Of a stretch of 44,444 nucleotides of DNA, positions 43,574 to 44,444 are shown one piece after another. The DNA is from an uncultured Alphaproteobacteria bacterium. GTDB taxonomy: Bacteria; Pseudomonadota; Alphaproteobacteria; Thalassobaculales; Thalassobaculaceae. The translations under genes were made by a program, and so were the position numbers. The notes under the pieces are model-generated. The model searched no databases and had not been told where the DNA came from. It saw only the letters and a list, made by a program, of their open reading frames with translations. The stretch's first letter is position 1. Each line of letters opens with the position of its first letter. The stretch covers positions 1-44,444 of the forward strand of contig CACOPQ010000018.1 of assembly GCA_902629125.1 (NCBI GenBank), written 5' to 3'.

Positions 43574-44444
43574 TTGTATTATCTATATTTCTTAAAACAA
43601 AACTTACGATTCATTGGTTTTGGTTACTTAGCAGCGCTCTTATCAACATTTGGTCAAACGTTCTACATAGCAATGTACAGTGGGGAATTAAGAGCAACTT
43701 TTAACCTCAGCCATGGGGATTTTGGGAACATATATGCTTTTGGAACACTCTCGAGTGGTTTTATTCTTATCTGGTTAGGTAAAATAATAGACCGAGTAGA
43801 TTTGAGGTTTTACGCTGTTTGTCTATGCCTAGGGCTAGCTGGTGCTTGCTTGTTGATGTCCGTGGCTCATGGCGTAATCACATTAGTATTGGCTATTTTC
43901 CTACTTCGGTTGATGGGGCAAGGCTTATTAAGTCAAGCCGCAACAGTTACAATGGCCAGATACTTTGACGACTTTAGCAGGGGAAAAGCCGTAAGCCTCG
44001 CGGCTTTGGGATTTCCTAGTGGTCAGGCTATTTTTCCATTCGCTTCCGTGTTGGTATTGACTTTAGTGGCCTGGCGGGAGGTCTGGGCTACAAGCGCTAT
44101 TTTTTTGTTTGTGACTGCCCCATTCTTATTACTTTGGTTATTGAAAGGACATAAACAACGGCACCTAAAGTTTTTGGCACGTGACGTGCCTCACAATAAG
44201 AGAAGCGATAGTCATGTCACGAAACAGTGGACACGCGGTGACGTGCTTAGAGATATAAGGTTTTTTTTGTCTATGGCGGCGCTAATGTCATCTGCATTCA
44301 TAATAACTGGTTTGAATTTTCATCAAGTACACCTAACTGACGTTAAAGGCTGGAATCTTGGGTTTTATGCATCCTGTTTTTCTATTTACGCAGTTTGTCA
44401 GGTTGCTATGTCTATTGTTACAGGGGTGCTAGTTGATCGATTTG
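43574..44444 (+). CDS. MFS transporter (3' end outside window)
   Basis: About 290 residues of a Major Facilitator Superfamily carrier are visible, with at least seven membrane segments (for example FIGFGYLAALLSTFGQTFYI, FGNIYAFGTLSSGFILIWLG, LRLMGQGLLSQAATVTMARY). The first cytoplasmic loop carries WLGKIIDRVDLR, an MFS loop-2-3-like G-x-x-x-D-R motif. The start is a TTG (43574) with AGGAA six bases upstream; no ATG lies ahead of the first helix. LLKGHKQRHLKFLARDV starts the central loop, and further helices follow before the window ends. Its place after the regulator suggests that it imports the substrate of the neighbouring catabolic genes. Confidence 0.88.
   Translation, partial: MYYLYFLKQNLRFIGFGYLAALLSTFGQTFYIAMYSGELRATFNLSHGDFGNIYAFGTLSSGFILIWLGKIIDRVDLRFYAVCLCLGLAGACLLMSVAHGVITLVLAIFLLRLMGQGLLSQAATVTMARYFDDFSRGKAVSLAALGFPSGQAIFPFASVLVLTLVAWREVWATSAIFLFVTAPFLLLWLLKGHKQRHLKFLARDVPHNKRSDSHVTKQWTRGDVLRDIRFFLSMAALMSSAFIITGLNFHQVHLTDVKGWNLGFYASCFSIYAVCQVAMSIVTGVLVDRF

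Noticed and set aside
1-44444. tRNA, rRNA, CRISPR, insertion sequence or phage genes
   Set aside because: No transposase or integrase motifs, no regularly spaced repeats and no tRNA-like cloverleaf were noticed on either strand; a dedicated scan could still find small RNAs.

Overview
The window reads as chromosomal DNA from an AT-rich, probably marine, free-living alphaproteobacterium. Three things point there: the runs secA/ppiC/argJ/mutT, serC-serA-hisZ-purA and rpoH-rluD with a small DUF6476-like membrane gene; an RpoH with a clear RpoH box; and a regulatory-only HisZ. The gene order suggests a Rhodospirillales-like or SAR116-like relative, but species cannot be named from sequence alone. 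Genes are tightly packed. I see no tRNA, rRNA, CRISPR array, insertion sequence or prophage. No gap over 300 bases is empty; the 24569-24824 gap (256 nt) shows nothing I can support.

Region 1 (1-6.5 kb): the 3' part of argJ, mutT, a truncated enoyl-CoA hydratase remnant, a PpiC-type foldase divergent from secA, then a decayed fumarylacetoacetate hydrolase tail with an in-frame stop, and an orphan 165-residue protein. Remnants on both sides of the ppiC/secA block suggest local rearrangement and gene loss.

Region 2 (6.5-18 kb): the serine pathway (serC, serA) behind a candidate structured leader, histidine and purine genes (hisZ, purA), an oppositely oriented metal-dependent cyclase between serA and hisZ, a tail-anchored pseudokinase with a small membrane protein, then rpoH and rluD on the minus strand. 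The start codons of rluD and a small membrane gene overlap inside one CCATGG.

Region 3 (18-32 kb): threonine aldolase, a CoA-transferase/CitE-lyase pair, the translation factor EttA, two Mla lipid-transport components (mlaA, mlaC), a BASS-like transporter, a GNAT acetyltransferase, then uvrD-prmA-pepP. PepP carries an unusual N-terminal extension of about 90 residues.

Region 4 (32-44.4 kb): an accessory catabolic block. It holds an enoyl-CoA hydratase/isomerase, a GAF protein, two luciferase-like flavin oxidoreductases, a VOC protein, an alanine-racemase-fold protein lacking key catalytic residues, a fused HyuA-HyuB hydantoinase/5-oxoprolinase, a TauD-type dioxygenase, a GntR/FCD regulator, an internally deleted Rieske oxygenase remnant and an MFS transporter cut by the window end. 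Together they look like an uncharacterised pathway for taking up and degrading a small organic, possibly cyclic-amide, substrate. The best candidates for new biology are this block with its altered racemase-like enzyme, the pseudokinase/membrane pair, and the leader and hairpin structures upstream of serC and uvrD.
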